The notes beneath the pieces were generated by a model. The model did not search any database. It had not been told where the DNA came from and was given only the letters and a program-made list of their open reading frames with translations. DNA of 64,000 bases from Coemansia sp. RSA 487 (taxonomy: Eukaryota; Kickxellomycota; Kickxellomycetes; Kickxellales; Kickxellaceae): the NCBI GenBank assembly GCA_027577595.1, contig JANBRJ010000005.1, forward strand, positions 310,001 to 374,000, in the 5' to 3' direction. Made by a program: the position numbers and the translations under genes. This document shows, one piece after another, positions 40,501 to 51,931 of the stretch. Each line of letters begins with the position of its first letter. The first letter of the stretch is position 1.

Positions 40501-43363
40501 GCCCAGCAGATGTCGTTGCATCGTATTCTGAACCCGAATCACTATCTTCTGCGGATGTGCTATTGTCCTGCGTATCAGTATCAGCATCGTGAATAAAGTT
40601 TACTTGGTCGTTGTTGTCATCGCTGGCACATTGATTTGCAGTCAGCCGTTTGATTTTGAGCAAAATCGCAATGAGTATCGATGCCCAGTTGCTTATATAT
40701 AACGATATAGCCCCTGTTGATTCGTTGCTGCCTGCCTTCGCTTGTAGATGGCTAATGAGCGTAGCTGTGGTTGTATGAAACTGCTTTATACTTTCAGCTG
40801 AGGACGAAAGAGTCAACGGAATAAGTACAGGCGCTTTCCTCCCCTTTGATGCTGCGTCAAGCGCTTGCTGTGCACAGGCAATGTGCGATGCAATCTGCGC
40901 AGTGCTTTCAAGAGATAGAATTTTGAGGGTAATATCAGACTTATCTTCATCCAAGAGCTCGAGTGCGTGTAGGGAATAAATTCTAACAACAAGCTCAGCA
41001 GCAGGCCATTGCGGATGGCCAAGTAGCAATATGCAATCGTCGATAAAGTTTTCCACAAACGCTCGATACTCGGCTTCGTTCGTCATAACTTTGCCCTCTC
41101 GCTTTGCGCATCGGCTTAGCAGGTAACGTATGGTAAAGTCGGTGCTTGAAAACGCGCTATCAATCGCCTTCTGGTGCCTTTCAAGCAGAATGCGATATTC
41201 CTTTATCGATAGATCGTGGCCCTCGAACCCTACTGTTAGGTCCTCTGGTGACTGTGCTGTGCCTTGAAGCATTCTAAGCAAAAGTACGGTGATGAACTGA
41301 ACAGACTTTCCGCCTGGCACCCGGTAGGTGCTGCGGGCATGCTTCCGTGAGGGCAGTTTGATCAGGCATGCAAGTGTCTCCTCCAGTATCCACGCACGCT
41401 GATCCGAATATAGCTCGAAAATACGCCCAAGCAAGAACTGTGCCGAGCGACGAACAGACTCGAAAATATTGGCATCAGTACTTTGTCCGAGAAGTTCGCT
41501 TGAGCAAAACAACACGCCTAAAGAGGCAAACACTAGAGAGATGACATCTTGTTCGATGAGTGTTGGCCGATTAACAAGCGAGATAACGGACTTGCTGGCA
41601 GAGAGCACTGAGGCGAGTAGCGACTGTATACGGGAATAAATGCTTTTCTTCCTGTCTGCAACAGTGCATGCCAGCTCGCTTTCAGGATCAAGATCGAGAA
41701 TAGGCACAACACAGTTGAGAAGACATCCCTTAAAAAAGGCAATGGCCGTATGTATCGAATCGCCATTGCATGCGTTGTTCGATGCTTTGCTGCTAGCTGA
41801 AAGCTCCAGTATTAGCGCCGACGCCTCAAGTCCAAGACACGATATGGACATGCACGCATCAAGACTTTGGCAGTACTTTGTAGACAGCTGGACGCCCCTT
41901 TCAAGAACTGAACCATCTCTGATAATATCTGCAAGTCCTGCACCTTCGGCGGTATCCACAGCAGAAACAAGTAGATCGACAAGCCTACTTATTTTGTCAT
42001 CCAATATATGCTTGGCCATTTGGTCTGGCGCGCACATATTGATCAATTCGGAAAGCCTTCGAATTGTACGCTTGCTCAAAACCGTTGTATTTCCGTGCGG
42101 GCGTGGGATAATTCTAAAGATCGACACGCTCGCGGTCTTGCCATCCTCAGACAATGCGTCGTCTTCTTGGAATATCTGCTGCAAAAAATCGTCAAGCAAG
42201 CCCATAGAGCGTACAGAAACGAGATCATCTTTTATCGAATCTTTTTCGTCGTACGCGCAGCCTTGTGATTTGCTATCCGGCAAATAGTCTGTCTCTGGTT
42301 TGGAGTAGGCCATTTCTGGGAATTGCTCTGGTATTTGAGTCGGGGATTCTTGGCGAACACGCATTACCTTGGTTGGCTTTGTACCATCAACAACGTCTGA
42401 TTCGCGCTTACACCCTTGCTGCCCCGAATATCTGGGGTCCCTCATATCGTCTACATCGAGAGCGCCGTCCACGTTCAAGTGGGGCTTTGCTACAACTGTC
42501 CGAATAGGCATGTTATCAAAAAATGTTTGCGTTATAAATCAAAGTCGATCCTGCTACTTTCTTTGTATATTTGCATTCAAATGAGAACAAATCACCATCG
42601 CTTGAAAATAATAATAAAAAAGGTTCTATGTGTGCAACAAAGTTATATGATTAAATGCAACATGAACAAAAGTATATGCTACATACAAGCATAGCATTTA
42701 GGCTTAGAGTTAACAAGCTTTGTAACTCTGCCTGATAAATAAATTGCTTACCTTCGACAATAGCCACCGTATTCTGCAAATCCGAGCAAGAAGACCGCTG
42801 AATGTACGAATACAATCGTTTGTACATATCATCTACAGTTGATACCTTATTATGAGGCAGTGGGGCAGAGACGATCGATGCTGCTAAACGCTGACTCGCT
42901 AGGATTTCGGTTCTAGCTCCAAAGCTCGATTCCATAGGGCAGCTATGCGACAAGTGCACCTCTGGCTGCTTCTTCAGACGTCTAGTAAATTGGATCCATT
43001 GGTAAGGTGGTAAAACACCACAAATTAGCAAGCTCAAATACAAGATAAAAATAACAGCAACAAAACATGCACATATAAAAGCATGTCTAACATAACTGCT
43101 GCTTTGAAACGGTTAAACACTTACATGTTCTGAAGCTCATCTCCAGAGAGCACCTCCTCCACAAGTCTGACCATTGGATCCTGGATATTTTCATCGTCCA
43201 AAAGAGTAAGCTTTTCAAAATCAACACCAAGAGCCAGTTCATCGTCAATAACTCCCTCATAATGCGTTTGTGTACTTGCATCTATCGAAGTTGCGCTTGT
43301 CACTGGCCAGTATTGCAGGCACCTGCGTGTGTCTGCCGGTACACCAGTATATATTGACTTCAT
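37568..43363 (-). CDS. SCC2: Cohesin loader subunit Scc2/Mis4/NIPBL, three exons
   Basis: Exons 43125-43363, 42752-42981 and 37568-42495 join in phase to 1798 residues. The large exon carries the HEAT-repeat body with the most conserved NIPBL stretch: LRALNQIASHRPSVLYQANV, INHRLQDSSPQVREAAIDLI and YYEFVSVRVLDKGPSVRKRV. The two 5' exons add about 156 residues of polar N-terminus (MKSIYTGVPADTRRCLQYW), the region that binds Scc4/Mau2 in the family. The acceptor before the third exon is CGGACAG at 42496-42498; an ATG at 42511 would start the third exon on its own but would discard both upstream exons. A disordered Asp/Ser insert lies near the middle. Scc2-Scc4 loads cohesin onto DNA and stimulates its ATPase and loop extrusion. 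Confidence 0.9.
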
Positions 43364-44059
43364 GGTTTATGTGGTAAGCTCAGCACGCCGCAGTCGCGCA
43401 AGGTCGATTCGGTCGCGTCCCTTTCGTGTTTTTTGTATTCAATGTATCGAGTTCGCTCAAATTTCAATAGGAGCGGGAATGAATGCAATGCTTTGTGATT
43501 TAAAAGTGCAGAAACAAATGATTTTGTTGAAAATAATGAGAAACAAAGCAAGTAGAAAAAACAACTGTGATTAATTGACGCTAGTTGAAAATATGCTCAT
43601 GTGACTAAATTAACTAAAAATTGTCACGATTCCCAAATCAAATTGTGCTTATGCGTAGCAGCCTTAATAGATAGCATATGGGGTACCTGGAATACGACGA
43701 CACATCACCCCCGCAAAAACACAAGCAAAAAATGCAAATACAGGTCGTCTTGTTGAAAATGACAGTAAATTAGGCTTGCAATATATTAAAAGCAAACAAG
43801 CATTCTTTGCATCACAAATGTTTCTATTATTGAGACGTGCTTTAGCGGGCGTTGAGGGGTTTTTATACAAGAGAAAGCGAATAGGAAACAATCACGCAGC
43901 AAGAGTTTGCTTGCACTTTTAGGCTTCCTATTTTAAAGAGCTTTAAAGTCGTTAAACTACCTATACTCTCTCTTTTTTGCTTAAATAGTACACATACTTC
44001 AAATATACTTTATCTGTTTTGTCTGCAAACAAAGTGCAGCCTTAAACTACATATTAGAT
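43364..44059. other. Divergent promoter region SCC2/aspartic protease
   Basis: This 696-bp stretch is strongly AT-rich. Possible TATA-like sequences lie near 44000-44010 on the protease side. No gene is seen. Confidence 0.5.
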
Positions 44060-46114
44060 ATGAAAATGATACTTGTGGTACAGGTAGCTGTGATGCTGAT
44101 TGCGCTATCCTTGCATGCCACGTCCACAGGACATAATGCGGCTTTGTCAAATCACCGACCCATCTCAAAGATCTCACCATCCTCGATACACGACGATATA
44201 CACAAACAAACACGTTCGCTTGCTTCCACACTCCGATCGCCAAAGCATCTATCGCAACTGTCGCCTCATCCAGACGCCCATCATATGTACAATTCCAAGC
44301 AGCTTCACGCTACTACTGCAAGACACCACAATACAGGAATAGAACCAAAACATGTTGGCGGCAGCAACGGCAATGATACTGATGAGGACTTTGTCAATGA
44401 AATCTCAACAGACAACGCAAAGGATACTTCTGGCCACGACAAAAGCCTGAGTCGAGATGAAATATCGACGAAATCCAACGAAGATGACGATGATAGGACA
44501 TTTGATAAGGATGCTGATGCTGCCGACGAGTCAACGCTAGAGAGGGTCTCAGAAACTGACGACGATCTGACTGTTACTGGAAATGACCTGTTGGAGCCCT
44601 CAAAGCGAGTTTCTCATCAACAAACGGAACCATCTTCGAAAACACATCCAAAGGATTCTGCCGACGCACGCGCAATTGCACCAACAGCCAAACACGCGGC
44701 GCCTCAGGTGATTACTATCCGCTTGGACTCTTCTCAGGTAAACATCAACGACAACATCTCTTCGCCATCAGGAAACCGCGGATTCCAGAGCTACTTTGGC
44801 ACTATATATCTCGGCACGCCACCTCAAAAGTTCCATGTGGTGTTCGATACTGGCAGCTCCGATTTTTGGATACCCTCAATCAACTGCGATTCGTCGGCTT
44901 GTGCAGGACATTCACGCTTTAATCAAAGCAGCTCCGACACCTATGTCACTACGCATGTGCCATTTTCGCTATCCTACGGTACTGGCGGCCTTATCGGCCA
45001 AGTCGGTGCGGATATCTTGTGCATTGGCAACAACGTCTCCGTGCCAGATATACATGTGGGGCTGGCAACACACATGGGCAAGTTTTTCCACACAGCACAG
45101 TTTGACGGTGTCTTCGGGCTTGGTTTTCCAAGACTATCACGTATTCATTCGGAACCTCCGCTGTATACGATGTTTCGGCTTGGTATACTTGAAAAGCCTG
45201 TTTTTTCGTTCTGGGTCAAGGAAGGGAAAAATGGACAGCACGCGGGTGGCGAGGTCGTTCTTGGTGGAATCAACTCCGCACGATTTGAAGGACAGGGAGT
45301 CTCAATCCCAGTAGTACGCAAGATGTACTGGGAAGTTGAGCTCACTGGTCTTCTGATCAACGAGAGCCCGGTGCCCAACATTTCCAGCCAGACCGCAATT
45401 ATCGATACAGGAACATCCCTTATCGTTCTTCCTGCTGTCGATGCCGATGCAGTCAATCAGTTCCTGGGAGCAGTACCGCTTTTCAATGAATATGGCCTCT
45501 ACGCAATCGACTGCCACAAGAACAACAAGCCCTCAGTCAAGTTTGTTCTTGCTGGAGAGACATTTGCAATCAAACCCACGCACTATATCATACCCGTTGG
45601 CAAGAACCGCTGTGTTACGGCGTTTGCTGCAAGCACCAGTCCTGATCTCAACAGATGGGTGATTGGGAATTCGTTCCTACGCGCCTGGCATACGGCATTT
45701 GATCTTGAAAAGTTTGAAATCAAACTCTCTAAGGCAGTACAGTCCGGAGAGGGGTCCAATGAGGCACAGGCTGCAGAGAGCAGTTTGCAGCTGGCAGAAG
45801 CTTCGGCATCTGTGAGTAACAGGCTGCAAGCCATTGTTGAATCGCTCACGGCAACCCAGAAAACGGCACAGCCAGAACTGAGCATATCAAGCTCTAAAAC
45901 GACCGTGTCCAAGGCTACGCCAGTCACTAAAGCAGCAAATGCAAAGAGCACAAACGACAAAAGCTCTAAAAAGACAGCATCAAAGATATCGTCACTATCG
46001 TCATCCAGCTCGTCGTCAACAGAGACCAAGGATGAGAACGAAGTACCAGCACCAACAAACACGCATGTGCATCATCACATGTATCAACCAGACCAAACAC
46101 TGTTACACTATTGA
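44060..46114 (+). CDS. Secreted pepsin-like aspartic protease
   Basis: The protein is 684 residues and intronless. A signal peptide (MKMILVVQVAVMLIALSLHA) leads into a propeptide-like region of about 210 residues rich in Asp, Glu, Ser and His, much longer than a usual pepsin propeptide. The mature A1 domain starts near GFQSYFGTIYLGTPPQKF. Catalytic motifs are DTGSSDFW (D263) and IDTGTSLIVLP (D449). The flap region reads SYGTGG, and NRWVIGNSFLRAWHTAFDLE closes the fold. A Ser/Lys/Thr-rich tail of about 125 residues follows and ends in a His-rich segment. It has no terminal hydrophobic stretch, so a GPI anchor is not supported. Likely roles are extracellular, vacuolar or cell-wall proteolysis. 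The acidic proregion may keep it inactive during transport (inference). Confidence 0.93.
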   Translation: MKMILVVQVAVMLIALSLHATSTGHNAALSNHRPISKISPSSIHDDIHKQTRSLASTLRSPKHLSQLSPHPDAHHMYNSKQLHATTARHHNTGIEPKHVGGSNGNDTDEDFVNEISTDNAKDTSGHDKSLSRDEISTKSNEDDDDRTFDKDADAADESTLERVSETDDDLTVTGNDLLEPSKRVSHQQTEPSSKTHPKDSADARAIAPTAKHAAPQVITIRLDSSQVNINDNISSPSGNRGFQSYFGTIYLGTPPQKFHVVFDTGSSDFWIPSINCDSSACAGHSRFNQSSSDTYVTTHVPFSLSYGTGGLIGQVGADILCIGNNVSVPDIHVGLATHMGKFFHTAQFDGVFGLGFPRLSRIHSEPPLYTMFRLGILEKPVFSFWVKEGKNGQHAGGEVVLGGINSARFEGQGVSIPVVRKMYWEVELTGLLINESPVPNISSQTAIIDTGTSLIVLPAVDADAVNQFLGAVPLFNEYGLYAIDCHKNNKPSVKFVLAGETFAIKPTHYIIPVGKNRCVTAFAASTSPDLNRWVIGNSFLRAWHTAFDLEKFEIKLSKAVQSGEGSNEAQAAESSLQLAEASASVSNRLQAIVESLTATQKTAQPELSISSSKTTVSKATPVTKAANAKSTNDKSSKKTASKISSLSSSSSSSTETKDENEVPAPTNTHVHHHMYQPDQTLLHY

Positions 46115-46274
46115 CGCTAGGGCTGCTACGTAGGAGTATTCAATATCTTATTAAAAACAGGACTAATGATTGTGATCGTATTTCTTTAAACTACATATCA
46201 AGGATATGGCATAATATATTATATCTCATATGTCGTATGTCTTGGTGCTATATGCAAAGTTGGCATGACAAATA

Positions 46275-46374
46275 CCTGATAGTTGCGTCGAATAAGAAGA
46301 ATGTATACGCGTCGAATGGTGAAAGGTTTGCGGTGGAAATAATGCATTTTGCATTCCAATAAAAGTCGTTTGCG
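46275..46374 (+). repeat. Left arm of inverted repeat
   Basis: It begins CCTGATAGTTGCG and includes the shared core GTCGAATGGTGAAAGGT and AATGCATTTTGC. Confidence 0.8.
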
Positions 46375-46589
46375 CAGGCGTGGCATATGCGTCAGTGCAA
46401 AACAGGAAAACACGCACGAGAAAACACAAATGATTAGTACTGTTGTCTAGAAGAAACCGCAGATGTTTATATCTTTAGCCCTCATTCGAGCACCTACCTG
46501 CAAAAGGGACAGCATCCTATCCTAGAGCTATGATTCCTAGAGTTAGAATTTGCCGCGGCTATAACCTTGGCTGAATTTCGTGGTGGCTA

Positions 46590-46997
46590 TTATTTGTTCG
46601 TCCTCGCCATCTTCTTTGCTGCAGTTGGGTTTTTATTCACAAACTGTATGAGATACTGTGAATGTGCCTCATTTAGTTCGCCCACACGTCCTTCACGAGA
46701 CTTACGCTCAACTCCAGGAAAACGCTTCTGTTTATCGTCTACGTATATTTTCACATGGTTCTGAGCTGTTCGAATGTTTATTCCAACTAGTAATGCTGCT
46801 TCTTTTGCTGATGGTTCTTTTTCTATGACCAAGTCAAATAACTTTTCAATTTGCTGTGGTGTGTATTTTCTGTAATGTCCTCTGATTTTAGGTTTATTCT
46901 GTTTGTTTTTTGGTTCTTTTCTTGCCCAAGGTGTTTCTTCTACTATTTCTTCTCTGTGACTGCTCTCTGGTGGACCAACATCTATCAGCGTACACAT
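46590..46997 (-). pseudogene. Transposase N-terminal fragment (helix-turn-helix)
   Basis: An open frame of 135 residues contains KIRGHYRKYTPQQIEKLFDL, then EPSAKEAALLVGINIRTAQN (a helix-turn-helix), VDDKQKRFPG and LNEAHSQYLIQFVNKNPTA. I recognise this pattern from Tc1/mariner-superfamily transposases abundant in Mucoromycota. Everything after the DNA-binding region, including the DDE catalytic core, is absent. The fragment ends at a stop shortly after KNPTA. The start codon is uncertain. A domesticated DNA-binding protein is conceivable but less likely given the flanking inverted repeats. Confidence 0.7.
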
Positions 46998-47286
46998 GCG
47001 TACAGATATGTTTTCTGATCCCTTCCTTATTCGAGTGGCAGTCTTCCAACATATCTACATCAGACAAAGAGTGCATAGCTTAGTTGTTGTTCTTGTTCAA
47101 GGCAGTAGTATTTTTCAGATTGCTAGGTTTTGCTAGGATCAATGTTAACTAACCACATTAAAAACACAGACAGAGACTGAGAAGCCAATCCATTTTTAGT
47201 GTGGAACAACAGGCGTGTAGCGAACAGTTTTCTCCACAAAGTCCAGTTTGCGCCTCCTGCTTAAGCGCAAATATAACACCAACTGA

Positions 47287-47384
47287 CGCAAACGACCTTT
47301 TCTTGGGACGCAAAATGCATTGTTGCCATCGCAGACCTTTCACCATTCGACACGTACACACCCTTCTTATTCGGCGTAATCAGG
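47287..47384 (-). repeat. Right arm of inverted repeat
   Basis: It is the reverse complement of the left arm, with the same core GTCGAATGGTGAAAGGT on the minus strand, ending at CCTGATT. Confidence 0.8.
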
Positions 47385-47573
47385 TTTGAACAGCACTGTA
47401 TCTTGTCAATTGCGGTTGGAGTCATCAGCAGATTTGGCTAATTTCATGGTTGGTTTTTTCTGCAGTTTCAAAACTTTTAAATCAGTTTGGCTCACCCTAA
47501 ATCAATTGACATATGAATGGAATATGGAGCTGGGCGCAATATCCGGTTTACTTAAAAGGTGTTTGTTTTATAT

Positions 47574-50500
47574 CTACAGAGATTCATAATCCGACCTTGT
47601 CCACCACTGACGCACCCAGTATCCGGACACGCCAAGGAAGCCAGTTCCCATGCCTATGCCTGTCAGCCAAACGGCAGCGCTCCATGCAAACTGTTTCCAT
47701 CCGCCTGGCCCCTTATTGTTGTCGGGCGGAAGTCGAAGTGCAGCATCCAATTCAAACACAGCACCTGTGCGTGCAATGCCAGACCTTATTACCATCGCAT
47801 AAGATACAAACGGAGTTCTGCCTGGAGACTGGTAGAACGGCATATCGTCAAGCTGGACCGAAAACCGATTGCTTGCAAACTCGTGCGCTCTTAGATTTAC
47901 GTTTTCCAGAAGCGTTGGATACGCCTTGCGATCAGCCAGACGGAGCTGATTAGCTGGTAGCTGATGCCCAGCATCAAGAACTTGTGGATTGTCGTCGACA
48001 ACAGGAATGATATGCAGACGCACCAGCATATCAAGATAGCGCATGATATCGGATGTTGTCGAGTTTCGCCATGCATTGTCGCTGTCATCATCCTCATCAA
48101 AGATGCGTGCTTCGTCGTGGTCTCTGCGTACTAGTTCGCGATATGCTGCATTCTCTCTCCACGCCTTGTCGGACGGCACAAGCAGAGAGTAGCCGACAAC
48201 TCTCTGCGCAGGATCATCATCCTCGTCGCCACTCCGTTGGCCACTTTCGCTGTCTAAACGTGGATCCTTCAGAACATAGGTGAGATTGAAGCGCTCGAGA
48301 AGATCGCCAAAAGCATGTGCTTTCATGCCCTGCAAAAGCTTGGATGACGTAATCTCCACGTTCGAGGGAAGAATAATACCGTCCTCCAGCACATGTGCGA
48401 CACCAGTGCGCAAAAGAATATCGGCTTCAGAAATTTTCAGACTACTCGAATCTGACGATGACAGCAGCCGCGTTTCAGTGCTGCGTGCTTGCAGCGCTTT
48501 GCTGTCCGCTGGCTTAGGAAGCTCATCTGGATCGATAGCAGCAAATATTCCGTTCTGTGTACGATATAGACCGACGTTGTTTCCATTGAGTGTTTCAACG
48601 ACCAGGGTTTTTGCAGAGTCGCCCGTGTGCAAGGGGATCTCATCGCTGTAGACGGGCATTTTCAATATATGCGCCTTGACAAGGCGGCTTAGATCGTTTT
48701 TCGCAGCAGAGTCTCCAGGAAGACTTAGATAGGACCATACAAGGCCGAGCGACGTGAACGCGTCGATGACAGGAGCCAAAACAGTCACGCCAGCCTCTTG
48801 CTGCACCTGGTCGACAATGTTTGAGGCGCCCATCGCCGCAACAAACAATGACAGGTCAAGGTTGGGAATAAGCGCGTTGACCAGGCTTGGCGGCGTTGGC
48901 ATCGGCGATGACAGCAAATATATGGTTGTGTTGCCGACATTTACAGGCTCTGAAAGGATGTTGTCGGCGCTGTTGAAGGATATATGCTTGGAAAGGGCGC
49001 CGTGTGCCTGGTCAACGTGCGCCTTGACCACCTGAGGCTTGCCATCGGTGGAGTCTGGAGAAAAGATGGTTCGCAAAAGAGAGCTCTTTGCTAGATCGTC
49101 AACCTGGTACTGGCCATCAATAATATGATAACGAGCCCAGTCGCGCTGTCTTTCACGCGGAGACATGGCTGATGAAGAAGCATGTAGGGACTCGATGAAC
49201 GATGACCTATCCAGCCCTTCAAAGTGTGTGAATATCTTGGCAAGATTTGAACCAGGAAGGGCTCTGGCAAAGCCGTTATTGTAGTCGTCGTCGTCGTCAC
49301 CTAGATCGTAACCAAAAGCGTCTTCCATCGCACGGTTTGTAGGCGCAAGAATTGTTAGCTTGCTGGTTGGGCGGGACCCATCAATGTACTCGCGGAGACC
49401 GGTGTCCTTGAGAAGACGAATGAACATGGTCGCGTTAAGGCCGACAAGCATTTTTTGCGGAGTAAAGGCTAGCCCTTCTGGCCTGTGGACTTGCTCGATA
49501 CAATGGACAATGCCTGCAAGGGGTCCAAGCGCCGAGCATGTCCAGAGCAACAGATAGAAATGAACACGCATCAAAATATATTATATTAGTAGCGAGAAGT
49601 TGCAAGGATGTAGTAACAGTTACAGATGATAAGGCTGGTTTTGTCTTTCACAGAAATAAAAATAAAATAAACCTCGTGGAAAATAGGTGTGTGCCAAGAC
49701 AAGAAAGAGTGTCAGCCGAATAAAGAGCATGGAAGCAGGGAAAACAAAGATCCGTGCGCACGAACCTCCAAATAAAATAAAAAGCTACATGTGCTCATGT
49801 GATGCAAAAGGATTGCCCCTCTTGCTAGAATTTCCAGAAAAGAATGGTGCTGAGAATGATGCTTTTCAGCATCTTTTGCGTCAAGAATGAGCAGGTGTAT
49901 AACTCTTGTTGACAACACGTGCATTTGTTTTTGTGCTTGGGATTTTTCACACGCTTTTGATTTCAGCAGTAGCACCCTTTTCCACTCACACTCCCCAAGC
50001 CAGCGAGAAAAGCATCAACACACAGGATATACATACCATTCTCAGCGACAATATCTGCTTTGCCGATACGTTGTCCGTCAAGAGTACTGCTTAGACCGCC
50101 GTCGTTCCCAGGATTCTGTTCAATAGCCAGCGTTTGGCTTGTATGGTTTCCGAATCCTGCAACTACAAGGTAGGGGATCAAATAAGTGGAGTTGAGAAAC
50201 AGCATTTAAGAAGCAGCATTGCATTTGAACGGCTGAGAGCAGTGTGCGTGTGTACACTTGGATGATATATGCGGCTGTGATTTGCTGACTACAAACCTTT
50301 GTGTTTTCCTTCGCCCAGGCGTGCAACGCTTACGGATCCTGTGGATATGTAGCGCGCAGCTACAGCCTGTGTGTCATTTATGGCATCGTCCAGAAGCTCT
50401 CGGTCGTCCGAAGTAAATTTCGGGCCATACAAGAGATATGCCCTCTCTGCAAAGTTAAAGCCGCTGCTGAATGCTCTGTCATCGAATGCCCAGAGTGTGT

Positions 50501-51440
50501 GCATCGTCGACGATTCGTTGCTGTCTCCCTTGGTTGCATCAATAGCGTCGAGCCATCCCGCAGCTGCCAAAAGCTTCTCAACAGCGCCATACACGCCAGT
50601 GCTATAAGCATCGTCGCTTGCAATATGCGAGTCAATGGCAGCGCCATATGCAGTATGGCTTTCCCTAGCTGCTGACTGTCCGCTCAGCCGACGCAGACGA
50701 CGCTGAGTACGATGTGACCTATTCGGGGTGTTCTGGTGCAAAATGTCTAAGATGGTAGGTGGGATCTCCAGCACACCATCGATAACGAACATGTTTCCTG
50801 CCTCGCAGGAAAAACTCTGTGCAAAGACAGTCACTTCATTGACCATCAGCTGTGCTGTGCTGTTGTCGACTTGAGTCTTGAGCATTATACCATGCGACGA
50901 GTCTTCAGCGCTGGACGCTGTTCTGTCTCCAGCCGGATGGCTGTAAGACTCCCATAACATCGCTCTAGCAGCAAGGGTCTGTCCGTCGATAACCCCATCT
51001 GTAATTAGATGGTACCATGCCTGCTGGTCGGTTATGCCACCATAAACATTGTCGGCAATTTCCAGCCCATGCTCATGTTCCTTTCGATATCTCTTGACTG
51101 CGTCGTTGGTCGGCACAAACATGGTCGCATTTCTAATACGATTCAGGGGTAGTACCATACGCAGGCGCTGGACGATATGCAAGTACTCACTGAACCGCTC
51201 ATCTGAAGACAGCAGGTCGATGAATGTAACGAGGTGGCTGCCCTCGTCCGAGCCAGGGCCAGGCTCCTCTGTTGCTGAATTTGCCAAACTGGAAGGGTGC
51301 TCTGGAGCTGGGACTCTTGGTGCAGCTTCATTAGCAGACGCTGTGTACAACAGTATCTCCACCAGAGCTACTACTACTAGCAGCAGCACGCTGGGTCTAA
51401 AAGAAAGAGGAATTGTGTGTGCCACTCCGAGTAGCTTCAT
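47574..51440 (-). CDS. FSC1: Multi-domain fasciclin (FAS1) membrane protein, Fsc1-like
   Basis: Exons 50297-51440, 50037-50162 and 47574-49513 join in phase to 1069 residues. Read separately they look like two genes, but exon 2 ends KADIVAENG and exon 3 begins IVHCIEQVHRPEG, which together form the conserved close of one FAS1 domain. An N-terminal signal or anchor segment (SVLLLVVVALVEILLYTASA) is followed by several FAS1 repeats (for example FVPTNDAVKRY, ILAPTNRAMEDAFGYDL, VLAPVIDAFTSLGL). A C-terminal membrane segment (SAAVWLTGIGMGTGFLGVSG) precedes a short cytosolic tail. This is the plan of S. pombe Fsc1, a vacuolar membrane protein needed for autophagosome-vacuole fusion. It is longer than Fsc1 as I recall it (about 730 residues). 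Confidence 0.88.
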
Positions 51441-51931
51441 TTGTCATATGCTTGGAAGTAGGAAAAAAAAAAGGACTGTACAGGAAATGAAGCTAAATAA
51501 AATATGAAAGCAAAATTCAAATTTCTTTGCAGCTAGAAAGACAAAAGAAACACACCCTCAGGATCTGGATGAGGACGAAGGAAAAAGAAGCGGGCTTTCT
51601 TGGCACATCATTGAAGCGATGACCTCAACCACCTCAAAAAAATTACTACCTGCTGTTGCGCGCATTCGACAATAGCGGACAGCCAACGTGTGAGATCCAA
51701 AATCCAATCACGGACGCGCTCAAAATCTGGTCCCTCCTTTTTTTCCTGCAATTTTCTTTCTTGCTTCCTTTTTCTTAACTTTAATTTCTTTTCTATTTTC
51801 GATTACCCTTCCTTGTTGTTTGCTCATTTGCACTCTAGCTTTTGTTAGTTACCTGACTATCAGCTTTGCTTTATTGCTGAGCACTAACTGAATTCCCGCT
51901 ATATTTCGTATTACCACGGCTTGACACAGAA
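51441..51931. other. Divergent promoter region FSC1/RPD3
   Basis: This 491-bp stretch has a pyrimidine-rich run near 51735-51800 ahead of RPD3. No gene is seen. Confidence 0.5.

Larger units (their letters stand above)
46275..47384. mobile_element. ~1.1-kb inverted-repeat element with transposase fragment
   Basis: Two ~100-nt arms at 46275-46374 and 47287-47384 are inverted copies of each other, with about 14 mismatches and 4 gap positions by hand alignment. They flank ~910 nt that contains a minus-strand fragment of a Tc1/mariner-superfamily transposase N-terminus. Weak similarity seems to continue ~15-20 nt outward, so the exact ends are uncertain, and no clear target duplication is seen. 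It sits in the gap between two convergent genes (aspartic protease and the FAS1 gene). It is best read as a deleted, non-autonomous DNA transposon, with divergence of the arms suggesting an old insertion. Confidence 0.65.

Noticed and set aside
43842-43900. Possible upstream gene between SCC2 and the protease
   Set aside because: Only short frames rich in Lys and Cys are present, with no splice-compatible partners or conserved motifs.
46219-46413. Pair of small frames (here and at 47201-47389) with similar peptides
   Set aside because: The shared peptide comes from the inverted DNA arms of the mobile element, not from two related genes.
47574-49574. Separate downstream FAS1 gene starting at 49574
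   Set aside because: The apparent start lies in intron sequence; the FAS1 closing motif is completed only by joining to the upstream exon.
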